The notes under the pieces: model-generated
Seen by the model: only the letters and a program-made list of their open reading frames with translations
Databases searched by the model: none
Told to the model about the DNA's origin: nothing
In this document: positions 1 through 7,203 of the stretch, in pieces
Layout: each line of letters begins with the position of its first letter
Numbering within the stretch: position 1 is the first letter of the stretch
Translations under genes and position numbers: made by a program
Assembly (NCBI RefSeq): GCF_002939865.1
Contig: NZ_MDEE01000005.1
Location: 1-64,000 of the forward strand
From: Xanthomonas dyei
GTDB lineage: Bacteria > Pseudomonadota > Gammaproteobacteria > Xanthomonadales > Xanthomonadaceae
Direction: 5' to 3'
Length of the DNA stretch: 64,000 nt

Positions 1-28
1 TCAGCGTCGCCGAACGTCAGTTGCATGG

Positions 29-535
29 ATGATTCCTCAACACGAGGCGGGTAGTGTCGCGCATCTGCCGTGCTTTGTTCAGAGGTTCCTTAAGGATATT
101 TTAGGTCTTCAAGATGTCGGATCTAATCCCACCCTTTCTTACTACTCTGGGTTGACTAAAAAGCCAGGAGAAAGTCGCATAGATTATTTGCATCTGTCGG
201 CCGGAGTTTACGTTGCGAGCGCTGGCATTACTGTGGCTAGAAATAATACTGTATTCGTTGGATTTGGATTCATAAAGCCTGGAGCTCGTTCGCTTGTGAG
301 TGGGAAGATAGGTGGATCCATTTCGGCTGGGAAAATGACCTGCGAAAAATCAGGTGCTGAGGTGGACAACTTTGTAACCGGCGCCACAACTGGTGCAGGT
401 GCTTACTATGGACCAGGAGGGGCGCTAGTTTACAACACAGCGGGAGCGGCATTGGAGCTCGGGTTAGGCACACCAGGAGTTTCATTGCAGCCCTATGAGT
501 ATATTTTTCCTATTTGGAACTTTAAGGGCAATTAG
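29..535 (+). CDS. Rhs-type C-terminal tip-like protein, probably partial
   Basis: Not recognised as a named family. The reading frame is open back to base 2, so the ATG at 29 may be internal and the real protein may begin outside the window. The C-terminal two thirds is glycine-rich and beta-like (GVYVASAGITVARNN, GAYYGPGGALVYN) with one cysteine near residue 108. It is AT-richer than the 3.5 kb onward, like the variable tips of Rhs proteins. It is followed 5 bp later by a small membrane-anchored protein in the position of an immunity gene, and a real Rhs core fragment lies 600 bp downstream. The toxin-tip role is inference from this context; no catalytic motif was identified. Confidence 0.5.
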   Translation: MIPQHEAGSVAHLPCFVQRFLKDILGLQDVGSNPTLSYYSGLTKKPGESRIDYLHLSAGVYVASAGITVARNNTVFVGFGFIKPGARSLVSGKIGGSISAGKMTCEKSGAEVDNFVTGATTGAGAYYGPGGALVYNTAGAALELGLGTPGVSLQPYEYIFPIWNFKGN

Positions 536-540
536 CGCAT

Positions 541-987
541 ATGAGTTATCGCGTCTTCATATTATTTTTGCTGGCCGCAGCTGTTAGTATATTATTATAC
601 GTACTAGGGCCGGAAAAAGTTACGGCTATAGTGATGGGAGATATAGATAAGAAGGTGAGTGCTAATAATCTCGCTCGCCAGTTCGAAAAATTTCCCTTAG
701 AAGAGAATTCCAGGTTGATATCAAAAGTGGGTCTTGATAAAGGCCCGATAACTAGTTTTTCAGCTCATGTGGCCTCCACTTCAATTAATCGGGATGTTCT
801 TAACTATTATGAAAGAAAATCTTTAGAAATGGGATGGCGGCGCGTCCTTAAAAATGACAAAGAACTGAAGTTGTGTAAGAGCGGCATTAGTTTGATAGTT
901 CAAATGATGCCATCAGAAAGTGGATCCAAGTATTACTTGGGATTGACTTGGGTGCTGTATAAGAATCACCCAGCATTTTGCCTTTGA
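541..987 (+). CDS. small membrane-anchored protein, candidate immunity protein
   Basis: A 148-residue protein with one N-terminal hydrophobic segment (about residues 5-24) followed by a soluble domain. The domain contains a Tyr-Tyr-x-Arg patch near residue 84 and a cysteine near the C-terminus, so it is probably anchored in the inner membrane with the domain outside. No family was recognised. The ATG at 541 lies 5 bp after the stop of the preceding tip-like gene, with an AAGGG about 15 bp upstream, which implies co-expression. Base composition is low in GC for this genome (many AAA, TTA and ATA codons), a sign of transfer. The immunity role is inferred only from size, membrane anchor and position. 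Confidence 0.55.
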   Translation: MSYRVFILFLLAAAVSILLYVLGPEKVTAIVMGDIDKKVSANNLARQFEKFPLEENSRLISKVGLDKGPITSFSAHVASTSINRDVLNYYERKSLEMGWRRVLKNDKELKLCKSGISLIVQMMPSESGSKYYLGLTWVLYKNHPAFCL

Positions 988-1033
988 TCGCCATGAAATT
1001 ATTTAAATCGGATATCTGGGTAAAATAGGGTGG

Positions 1034-1378
1034 TTGCTAGCGTATTTGAGTCTGGCTATGGGGATGGGTGTTTTAGATATAATCGATATCTGTCATGTGC
1101 GCCTCTATCTTAGGGCAGATAATATTTGCAAGTTGGAAGAGGTGGCCGACTACGACACCAACGACGCACCCAAGCAACAAGCGGTCTGGCTGGACGACCT
1201 ACCGGTAGGCCTGCTGGCCAACGGCGGTCAACTGCACTACGTCGAACCCGATCACCTCGGCAGCCCACGTGTGGTCGTCGATGCTGTCCGCGATGTTGCT
1301 GTGTGGAATCGGAGCCTGAAGGGCGAAGCCTTCTGCAACACGGTGGATATGGGGTACAGAAAAGAAGTGAAGTGTTAG
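1034..1378 (+). pseudogene. Rhs core fragment (truncated)
   Basis: From about 1130 to 1345 the frame encodes a typical piece of the Rhs/YD-repeat conserved core: PKQQAVWLDDLPVG, then HYVEPDHLGSPRVVVD, then the start of the LKGEAFGNT block. The usual continuation (the RFPGQ, YNYFRDYD and GRYVQSDPIGL blocks leading to the DPLG junction) is missing. The frame instead runs into unrelated residues and stops at 1378. The stretch before 1130 does not look like Rhs. The fragment is GC-rich inside an AT-rich region. This is a displaced core fragment of the kind left when Rhs tips are exchanged by recombination, and it is unlikely to make a functional protein alone. Confidence 0.7.
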
Positions 1379-1635
1379 ACGGGAATCACTTGGATGGATT
1401 CAAGAAGTATCACGAAGCCGAAGGGGATACTGTTGGGGTCCAGTGTAGAGACATAAGCAAAAATCAGCAGAAACAGATTAGACGTCAGGTCAGGATGTCT
1501 CCAACTGCGACCGGTCCGACATGTGCTTTTAACGTTTCCAACGTTCTGAGCGCTTCGGAAGTCTTCAATAACTTCGAAGGGTCCGTATTTCCAGGATCGT
1601 TGTCGAGAGGACTTCGTGATGCAACGGTCAAGTAG
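1375..1635 (+). pseudogene. displaced Rhs tip-like fragment
   Basis: In the +1 frame relative to the Rhs core piece, an open stretch encodes a protein-like tail with the segment TGPTCAFNVSNVLSAS and a PGSLSRGLRD ending. It stops at 1635, overlapping the start of the next small membrane gene by 17-20 bp. That overlap is the usual arrangement of a toxin tip and its immunity gene. The Cys followed by VSNVL is reminiscent of the cysteine helix of papain/NlpC-fold enzymes, but this is weak. No start codon of its own is convincing and the join to the Rhs core is out of frame, so it is listed as a remnant. Confidence 0.4.
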
Positions 1636-1933
1636 GCCGGTTTTAGTAGTCTGGGTTGCCACGTTTTTTTTAGTTTGGGCGTGGATAGCAGGGCTGGAGC
1701 TTAGAGCTCCGGCAGTCCTGTTTGCAGCTCTCCAAAGTGCCGCTGTTCTTGGCGTTGGCCTTGCGCTACGAAAAGCCAGCGGTGGAACGATTGTTGGCTT
1801 GATTTTGTCGGCGTTGTTGGGTTGGTTAATGAGCTTCCTGGTGAGCATTGTTTTGGAGTGGACGTTCTCTCCTCAATTTCATTCTTCAATCAGTCAGCAT
1901 GTGCGATTTGGCAGCATTCACTCTCAAATGTAG
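1619..1933 (+). CDS. small multi-pass membrane protein, candidate immunity protein
   Basis: A 104-residue hydrophobic protein with about three transmembrane segments (residues 7-25, 29-50 and 57-80). It starts at ATG 1619; a GTG at 1616 is also in frame. Its start overlaps the end of the displaced Rhs tip fragment. Many immunity proteins against membrane-acting or periplasmic tips are small membrane proteins like this, so immunity is a reasonable inference, but no family was recognised. It could equally be an unrelated small membrane protein left in a recombination-prone region. Confidence 0.5.
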   Translation: MQRSSRPVLVVWVATFFLVWAWIAGLELRAPAVLFAALQSAAVLGVGLALRKASGGTIVGLILSALLGWLMSFLVSIVLEWTFSPQFHSSISQHVRFGSIHSQM

Positions 1934-2019
1934 GGCTGGTTTGTTGCTTCGGTCATGTATTTAGGGATTTTGCAGGGCCCCTTAGTGTTTTGTTCGTTAA
2001 GAATGCGAAAGGGTCGTAG

Positions 2020-2048
2020 GCTGGGATGACGCGAAGTGCAATCCCAGC
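2020..2048. repeat. inverted repeat, hairpin with 13-nt loop
   Basis: GCTGGGAT at 2020-2027 pairs with ATCCCAGC at 2041-2048. It lies 87 bp after the small membrane gene and could serve as a weak terminator, although no T-run follows. The rest of 1934-2361 holds only this hairpin and the degenerate coding trace at 2159-2351. Confidence 0.4.
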
Positions 2049-2158
2049 ACCATTTGAAAGCGAATCAGAGGAATCGATCATGTTGCATAATTCAATCGAG
2101 TATCTCGTCTCGGATAACGAATTTATCTAGCAACACTTGAAAAAAATTGCGATGCTGA

Positions 2159-2351
2159 AAAGGGATTTATCAAGCAGCATTGGATGGGGTGCGGGCTGCC
2201 TCGGCAGCTGAAGGAGCCACTTCCAGAAAATGGCTAGGTGAGGGCGACATCACTAGTATTCCGATGGCGCGCACGAAAGCAAGTGGTTTGGCTGGACAAT
2301 TGTTCAATCTACCTGCAGGCTCGCTGAGTTGGATAAGATCTTAAAGTGAAC
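2159..2351 (+). pseudogene. degenerate coding trace
   Basis: After a stop at 2156-2158 the frame reads a protein-like stretch of about 55 residues (including EGATSRKWLGEGDITSIP and GLAGQLFNLPAGSL). It hits a stop at 2340-2342. A one-base shift near 2325 would continue it as ELDKILK and stop at 2349-2351. There is no start codon or ribosome site. This looks like the decayed 3' end of an effector or immunity gene; the family is unknown. Confidence 0.25.
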
Positions 2352-2361
2352 GGGATTTGCG

Positions 2362-2910
2362 ATGAAATTTCATTCAAGGGCGCCGAGTTTTATTGCCATC
2401 TCGACCCTAGTTTTGCCCATCCTTGTAGTCGTCGCTTACGACGTTTTCGTATTCTCGCCCCGTTTGGGCGATATCCGGGCCATTCTTGTTAGTGCGGATC
2501 CTTTTGACCGCTCCCCACCGCCGAATATTCGGCGGTATATCCAAGTACTGCATCGGGGGGATGCAGCGCCCTCGGCTCTAGTCGCAATGCGGTTGCGCAA
2601 GCGCTTTCTGCCGGGCAGCACTGGATTTTGGTCACGTATGGGTGAATTGCTTTGGGGGAAGCTTCTCTGGCTACATCTGTCGCAGGACGAGGTTATTGCA
2701 CTCTATTCGACTCTTGCCTATAACGAACAGGGCAATGGTTTGAACGCTTTGTCTCATCATCTGTTTGCAAAGCCACTGAATACCCTGACAGAGCAGGAGG
2801 CGGCAACCGTGGTTGCCTATACGTGGGCACCGAGCATCTACAGGCTTCATCCAGAGCGCCTTGTAGGACGTCGCGACGGATTAATTCAGAGGGCGCGCAG
2901 CAGACGCTAG
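2362..2910 (+). CDS. degenerate GT51 (transglycosylase-like) membrane protein
   Basis: A 182-residue protein with an N-terminal membrane anchor (about residues 11-30). The following domain resembles bacterial peptidoglycan glycosyltransferases of family GT51. LHLSQDEVIALYSTLAYNEQGNGL matches the helix and YLN-x-x-YFG-GxxG region in order and spacing, followed by the LFAKPLNTLTEQEAA and APSIYRLHPE segments. The catalytic region that normally reads EDxxFxxHxG is replaced by SADPFDRSP, so the usual catalytic Glu is not evident and the GGSTITQQ block is absent. Activity is therefore doubtful. It sits at the edge of the Rhs remnants and may be an adaptor, an immunity-type protein or a cell-wall-linked leftover. 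Confidence 0.6.
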   Translation: MKFHSRAPSFIAISTLVLPILVVVAYDVFVFSPRLGDIRAILVSADPFDRSPPPNIRRYIQVLHRGDAAPSALVAMRLRKRFLPGSTGFWSRMGELLWGKLLWLHLSQDEVIALYSTLAYNEQGNGLNALSHHLFAKPLNTLTEQEAATVVAYTWAPSIYRLHPERLVGRRDGLIQRARSRR

Positions 2911-2965
2911 CAGTTCCGCTGTATCGCGAAGGCGGCTTGTGGAGTCAATCCAGTGGATAAAGTTT

Positions 2966-3176
2966 CCTGATTAGCCCTGACCTTCAGCTGCAGCACCTCC
3001 GCGCTTATCGCTAAACCCGCCCCATGCAAGGCCGCGATGGGGTCCTGGCTGAAAGAACCTCGGACCGGCTCCTCGCGTCAACGGCGCCGAGAGCGGACAT
3101 CATGGAAAACATTAGGAAAACGAAGCTATTTGCAGGACTGCAACAAACATCCAGCTGAGGGTCAGGGCTAATCAGG
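2966..3176. mobile_element. MITE-like element, 211 bp, 25-bp terminal inverted repeats
   Basis: The left end CCTGATTAGCCCTGACC-T-TCAGCTG and the right end, read in reverse complement, CCTGATTAGCCCTGACC-C-TCAGCTG match over 25 bp with one mismatch. The element is flanked on both sides by the same 8 bp, TAAAGTTT (2958-2965 and 3177-3184), as expected of a target-site duplication. The interior has no coding capacity for a transposase. The parent IS family was not identified; several families make 8-bp duplications. Confidence 0.8.
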
Positions 3177-3183
3177 TAAAGTT

Positions 3184-3489
3184 TTGCAGTCAATAAAGAC
3201 GCTATCTTGCTGGCTACTATTCGCTGCTGGCGCTGTCTTGCTGGGTGCGGGAATCAGCAGTGTGTTAGCCACCTACGGTGTCAGCGACTTTGCACATGAT
3301 TTGCGCGGTGAGTGGGCACACCTGACTGCTCCGATTTGCGTGGGCACGGGCCTTCTGCTGGGCGGGTTGGGCACACAGCGCCTTATCGGCTCTTGTGGGT
3401 ACACGCGTTCGCAGATTGGCCTTGCAACTGTGATTGCGGCCTGCGTGTCGTGTGGCTGGTTCACTTGGCGATTCAGCGAGGGCGTTTGA
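3184..3489 (+). CDS. small membrane protein of unknown function
   Basis: About 101 residues with three hydrophobic segments (about 7-28, 49-66 and 76-94). The only upstream start in frame is TTG at 3184, which lies exactly where the right-hand target duplication of the MITE ends. The MITE therefore sits directly before the coding start and has probably separated the gene from its native promoter, or the true start was lost. No family was recognised and no partner gene is obvious. Confidence 0.45.
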   Translation: MQSIKTLSCWLLFAAGAVLLGAGISSVLATYGVSDFAHDLRGEWAHLTAPICVGTGLLLGGLGTQRLIGSCGYTRSQIGLATVIAACVSCGWFTWRFSEGV

Positions 3490-3548
3490 TTGTCATTCGG
3501 TCAAACGCGCTGGCAGTGCGCATCTGGTTATGAGTTTGCCAAGCGCAT

Positions 3549-5366
3549 TTACGCATCGCGCGTGGCCGACACTGCCACGTCATCCCCATCCACATCCGCC
3601 TTGACGTCGGCTTCGAACAGGCGCATCAGGTCTTCGCGCGCATCGCGCGAGGTCTGCAGCACCTTGGCTTCGTCGTCGTAGACCAGGTGTTGCGCACGCA
3701 TCAGGTCTTCGTCGTGCTTGCGGAAGCGTTCGATGTGTTCGCGCGCAAGCGTGTCGGCCACGCCGAGCGAGGTCAGCACGCGTCCACCCAGTTCCAGGCT
3801 GGAGGCGAAGACTTCGCGGAACGGTTCGGCGCCCAGGTCCATCAGTTTCCAGGCGTGTTGGCGGTTGCGCGCGCGCGCCAGCACGGTGGCCTGCGGGTAG
3901 AGGCGGCGGATCAGCCGCACCGTCTTGATGTTGGTTTCCGGGTCGTCCACCGCAATCACGAACACCTTGATGCGGTCGGCGCCGGCGGCGCGGAGCAGGT
4001 CTGGCCGGGTCGGGTCGCCGTAGTACAGCTCACCGCCGAAGCGGCGGATATCCTCCACCGTGTCGGGGTTGTGCTCCAGCGCCACGAACGGCACATGGCG
4101 CGAGGTGAGCAGGCGGGCCACTACCTGGCCAAAACGGCCCACGCCGGCGATCAGCACCTGCGGCGACTGCGCATCGATGGTATCGAAGGGGCGCTCGGAC
4201 TTGGGCACCTGTACCCGCAACGGTCCGTTGAGCAGGCGCTGCATGCCGAGCAGCAACAGCGGCGTCAGCGCCATCGAGACGCCGACGATGGCCACCAGGC
4301 GGTCGTGATTGGCCGGATCCAGCAAGCCGACGCGATCGGCCTCGTTGAACACCACAAACGCGAATTCGCCGCCCAGCCACAACACGCTACCCAGCATCAG
4401 GCTGCTGCGTAGCGGCAGCTTGGCGACACTGCCGATACCGACCAGCAGCGAGAACTTCACCACCAGCAAGATCGCCACGCCGGCGGCGATCAACCCCGGC
4501 TCGGCGATCACGCGATTGAGGTCGATGCCCATGCCCACCGAAATGAAGAACAAGCCCAGCAGCAAGCCTTCGAACGGTTCGATCTGCGATTCGAGTTCGT
4601 GGCGGAATTCCGAATCGGCCAGCAGTACCCCGGCGATGAAGGCACCCAGGCTGGCGCTCAGCCCGGCTTCCTGCATGATCCAGGCGGTACCCAGCACCAC
4701 CAGCAACGCGCTGGCAGTGAATACCTCCGGCATGCGGGTGCGCGCCACCACGTTGAACAGATAGCGCAACACAAAGCGCCCGCACAGGATCACCAGCGCC
4801 AACGCGGCAATCGCCTTGGCCACATCCGGCCAGGCGAGGGTGGCGTTCTTGCTGCCGCCGAGCAGCGGAATGGCGGCCAGCAACGGGATCGCGATCAGAT
4901 CCTGAAACAGCAGGATGGCGAAGGCCAGTCGTCCGTAATCGCTGCCCAGCGCCTTGCGTTCGGCCAGCAGTTGCAGGCCCACCGCGGTGGAGGACAGCGC
5001 CAGCGCCACGCCGACGATGAGCGAGGTTTTCCAGCCCAGGTTGCCCAGCATCAGCAGGCCGCCCAGGATCGTGGCCGTTACCAGCACCTGGGTGGCGCCG
5101 GCGCCGAACACCGAATGGCGCATTACCTTCAGGCGGGCTGGCGACAGCTCCAGGCCGATCACGAACAGCAGCATCACCACGCCGATTTCGGCCGCGCCGC
5201 TGATGCGCTCGGCATCCTGCACTACGCCCACACCATCCGGGCCCAGCACCACGCCGGCGACCAGATAGGCCAGCACCGCGCCAAGGCCAAAGCGCTTGAA
5301 CACCGGTACCGCCACGATGGCGGCCAGCATCAGGACCAGAGCCAGTTCCAGGCCACCGCTATGCAT
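3549..5366 (-). CDS. kefB: monovalent cation:proton antiporter-2 (KefB/KefC type)
   Basis: A 605-residue inner-membrane potassium/proton antiporter of the CPA2 family. An N-terminal Na+/H+ exchanger domain of about 12 helices (residues 1-375; it begins with GLELALVLMLAAIVAVPVFKR and has the conserved GxELSP and LLFQD segments) is followed by a cytosolic TrkA-N Rossmann domain from about residue 398. Its nucleotide-binding motif is GVGRFG. This architecture matches the Kef systems that export K+ to acidify the cytoplasm during electrophile stress. The start is the second ATG of a close pair because the GGAG site is spaced 7 nt from it. No KefF/KefG-like ancillary flavoprotein is adjacent. The choice between KefB and KefC cannot be made. 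Confidence 0.9.
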   Translation of the reverse strand: MHSGGLELALVLMLAAIVAVPVFKRFGLGAVLAYLVAGVVLGPDGVGVVQDAERISGAAEIGVVMLLFVIGLELSPARLKVMRHSVFGAGATQVLVTATILGGLLMLGNLGWKTSLIVGVALALSSTAVGLQLLAERKALGSDYGRLAFAILLFQDLIAIPLLAAIPLLGGSKNATLAWPDVAKAIAALALVILCGRFVLRYLFNVVARTRMPEVFTASALLVVLGTAWIMQEAGLSASLGAFIAGVLLADSEFRHELESQIEPFEGLLLGLFFISVGMGIDLNRVIAEPGLIAAGVAILLVVKFSLLVGIGSVAKLPLRSSLMLGSVLWLGGEFAFVVFNEADRVGLLDPANHDRLVAIVGVSMALTPLLLLGMQRLLNGPLRVQVPKSERPFDTIDAQSPQVLIAGVGRFGQVVARLLTSRHVPFVALEHNPDTVEDIRRFGGELYYGDPTRPDLLRAAGADRIKVFVIAVDDPETNIKTVRLIRRLYPQATVLARARNRQHAWKLMDLGAEPFREVFASSLELGGRVLTSLGVADTLAREHIERFRKHDEDLMRAQHLVYDDEAKVLQTSRDAREDLMRLFEADVKADVDGDDVAVSATRDA

Positions 5367-5786
5367 GCACATTCTCCGTTGAGGTGCGCATTATGCCGCC
5401 CGCAGCGTCTAGTCAGCTTGCACCAACGTGCCGGAGCGCTGCCGATGCGCATCGCATGCCACGCGTGGTGCGCTGCTGTGACGTGCCGCATGGCCATGCA
5501 ACCGGCTACGCCGGCACGCGCGGCCATGCGGCGACCGCAGTGTCGAGCATCCGCCACCTGGCCGAACCGGTGTGCCGGCTGCGATCAGATCGCACCCTCT
5601 AAGCGCGTAAAACCAGCGACTGCGCATGCGATAGCAGCACGCCGAGCGGCTTGCGCGGGGCCACTGCGCAGCTGCAAGAGGCGTGCGGCCGGTGTGCTGT
5701 GCGGCGGAATGCACGGGGCATCTCACTGCGCCGTTCATCCTCGCCGTGTGGCCGTGTGGCCGCCCGCTGCGCTTGGTTGGCTCCGC
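5367..5786. other. intergenic, no gene recognised
   Basis: 420 bp of GC-rich sequence between the antiporter start and the carbonic anhydrase stop. Open frames exist on both strands but have Cys/Arg/His-rich translations typical of non-coding GC-rich DNA. The antiporter promoter should lie here, but no clear -35/-10 pair was found. Confidence 0.5.
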
Positions 5787-6614
5787 TCAGTGGCTCTTGA
5801 GCAGGAAGCGTCGATCCAGCGGCTGCAGCGGCCGGGCGTTGAATGGGTAGACGCGCTCGAAGGCGTTGATCTGCTCTTCGGACACCTGCACCGGCTGCTC
5901 GAGCACCACCCAGTCCACCGTTTCGCTGCACGGCGGTGTGGTCAGCGAGCCTTCGTAGCGATAGAAGCGGCGTTGCTGCTTGGGCGGAAGGAAATCGCTG
6001 GCACGCACCGAGGCGTTGGCGACCTGCCGGGTCTGGTTCCTGTCCTTGGGCATGGCATCCAGCACCCGCTGGAATGCAGGATTGGCCTTGCCGGTTTCGA
6101 AGAAGACCGCCAGCACGCCCAGGGTTCCATCCGGGCCCTGGTGCACGATGTGCGCCTCCATCGGGAAGCGCCGCCCGTTCAACAGGTGCTCGCTTGGGTG
6201 ATGGAAGTGCAGCTGCAACGCGGTGTACTGCTTGCCGCCGATGACCATGGTGCCGCCGTCATGCAACTCCAGCTGGATGGAATGTCCGGTGTTGCGCACC
6301 GCCAGCGGCACGGCGGCGTAGTTCAACTCCAGCGTGCCCAGGTTGGCGTCGACCGCCCCTTTCAGATCGATCGGGCTGTTTTGTTGGCCGTTGCCGCATA
6401 GCGCGTTTTCCTTGGCCAGTTCGGCCCAGTGCTCGGCGCCTTCCGGACCGGTGTAGCCCCACTCATGCCCGGCGTGTTGGGGGGTTTCGTGCGCCTCCAC
6501 CGGCGGTGTTGCAGGCAGCGTGCTCTGCGCCATGCCGACCGTGCCCCAGCCCGCGGCGGCGCATAGACACACTTGACGGAAACGGCGTAGCAAGGACGAG
6601 AGAGAAGACGGCAT
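5787..6614 (-). CDS. cah: periplasmic alpha-class carbonic anhydrase
   Basis: A 275-residue precursor of an alpha-type carbonic anhydrase, which interconverts CO2 and bicarbonate in the periplasm. A signal peptide (about residues 1-28, ending in a GMAQS-like cleavage site) precedes the domain. Visible family marks are the WGY-GPxGxxHW start, CxGxxQSPI (GNGQQNSPIDL), the zinc-ligand stretch LHFHHPSEH with the third His in EAHIVHQ, and the TTPPCSETVDWVVL segment. The Cys pair (ALCGN and PPCSE) is in the positions of the disulfide of bacterial homologues. The ATG at 6614 was preferred to upstream in-frame ATGs because it gives the signal peptide and has an AGGGA upstream. Confidence 0.92.
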   Translation of the reverse strand: MPSSLSSLLRRFRQVCLCAAAGWGTVGMAQSTLPATPPVEAHETPQHAGHEWGYTGPEGAEHWAELAKENALCGNGQQNSPIDLKGAVDANLGTLELNYAAVPLAVRNTGHSIQLELHDGGTMVIGGKQYTALQLHFHHPSEHLLNGRRFPMEAHIVHQGPDGTLGVLAVFFETGKANPAFQRVLDAMPKDRNQTRQVANASVRASDFLPPKQQRRFYRYEGSLTTPPCSETVDWVVLEQPVQVSEEQINAFERVYPFNARPLQPLDRRFLLKSH

Positions 6615-7146
6615 TGGGGATCCCTGAGCAGCGACGGGAGCGGTTGGACGCGATGGCGCGCGCTCTTCCACGAGAATCTGCGATGGGTTGGCTGTGCCAA
6701 GAAGCCGACTGTACCGATTGCTGTACGGCACACCACAGTTTTGCGACGGCCGGTGCGATGCCTCCGACCAGCTCGACCTCTTGGCGCGGCTGGCCGCAGC
6801 CGGCAGCATCGCAGCGACAGGTTGCAGGTGCGCGCCTGCACCCACGCGGAGGTGTCACGACGATGGCACCTCCACGCAACCGCGCACTCGCCCTCTGCGC
6901 GGCGTCAGTCGCGCGTTGTCGACGGGGTGAGCGGCATGGCGTGCGCCAGCGACGTGCAGTGCAGGCTCGGCATGCTGGACGCCCAGTGAAGCGGGGCGGC
7001 TGCGAAGGATTGACCAAGCGGGCGCAGGCGCGCAGACTGCGCCGCGCCGCCGCCCGGATCACCGGTCGGTGCGCACCTTTCGGAGCCTTTACTCATGTCC
7101 AGCGACAGTCACCCTAGACCCGGGTCGATGACCCAGCTGGCGCGCG
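6615..7146. other. intergenic, no gene recognised
   Basis: A GC-rich divergent intergenic region between the carbonic anhydrase start and the mgtE leader. It must carry promoters for both directions. Open frames here have low-complexity Arg/Ala-rich translations and no ribosome sites, and no repeat or operator stands out. Confidence 0.45.
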
Positions 7147-7203
7147 CCTGAGGCTCAGGTTCGCCGGCTGTCATCGACGACGGTCGTCACCAGGCGAACC
7201 ACC
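7147..7203 (+). promoter_or_regulatory. structured 5' leader of mgtE
   Basis: GGTTCGCC (7158-7165) pairs perfectly with GGCGAACC (7193-7200), which ends 3 nt before the mgtE ATG and contains the only AGG-like ribosome site. Inside lies a smaller hairpin, GACGAC/GTCGTC. A competing hairpin CCTGA-GGC-TCAGG (7147-7159) shares the two Gs at 7158-7159 with the long stem, so the two structures are at least partly exclusive. This could switch translation of the Mg2+ transporter. It does not resemble the M-box consensus. Confidence 0.5.

Noticed and set aside
4599-6401. A 600-codon plus-strand open frame opposite the antiporter and carbonic anhydrase
   Set aside because: Gln/His/Arg-rich translation with no recognisable domain; both opposite genes have strong family motifs.
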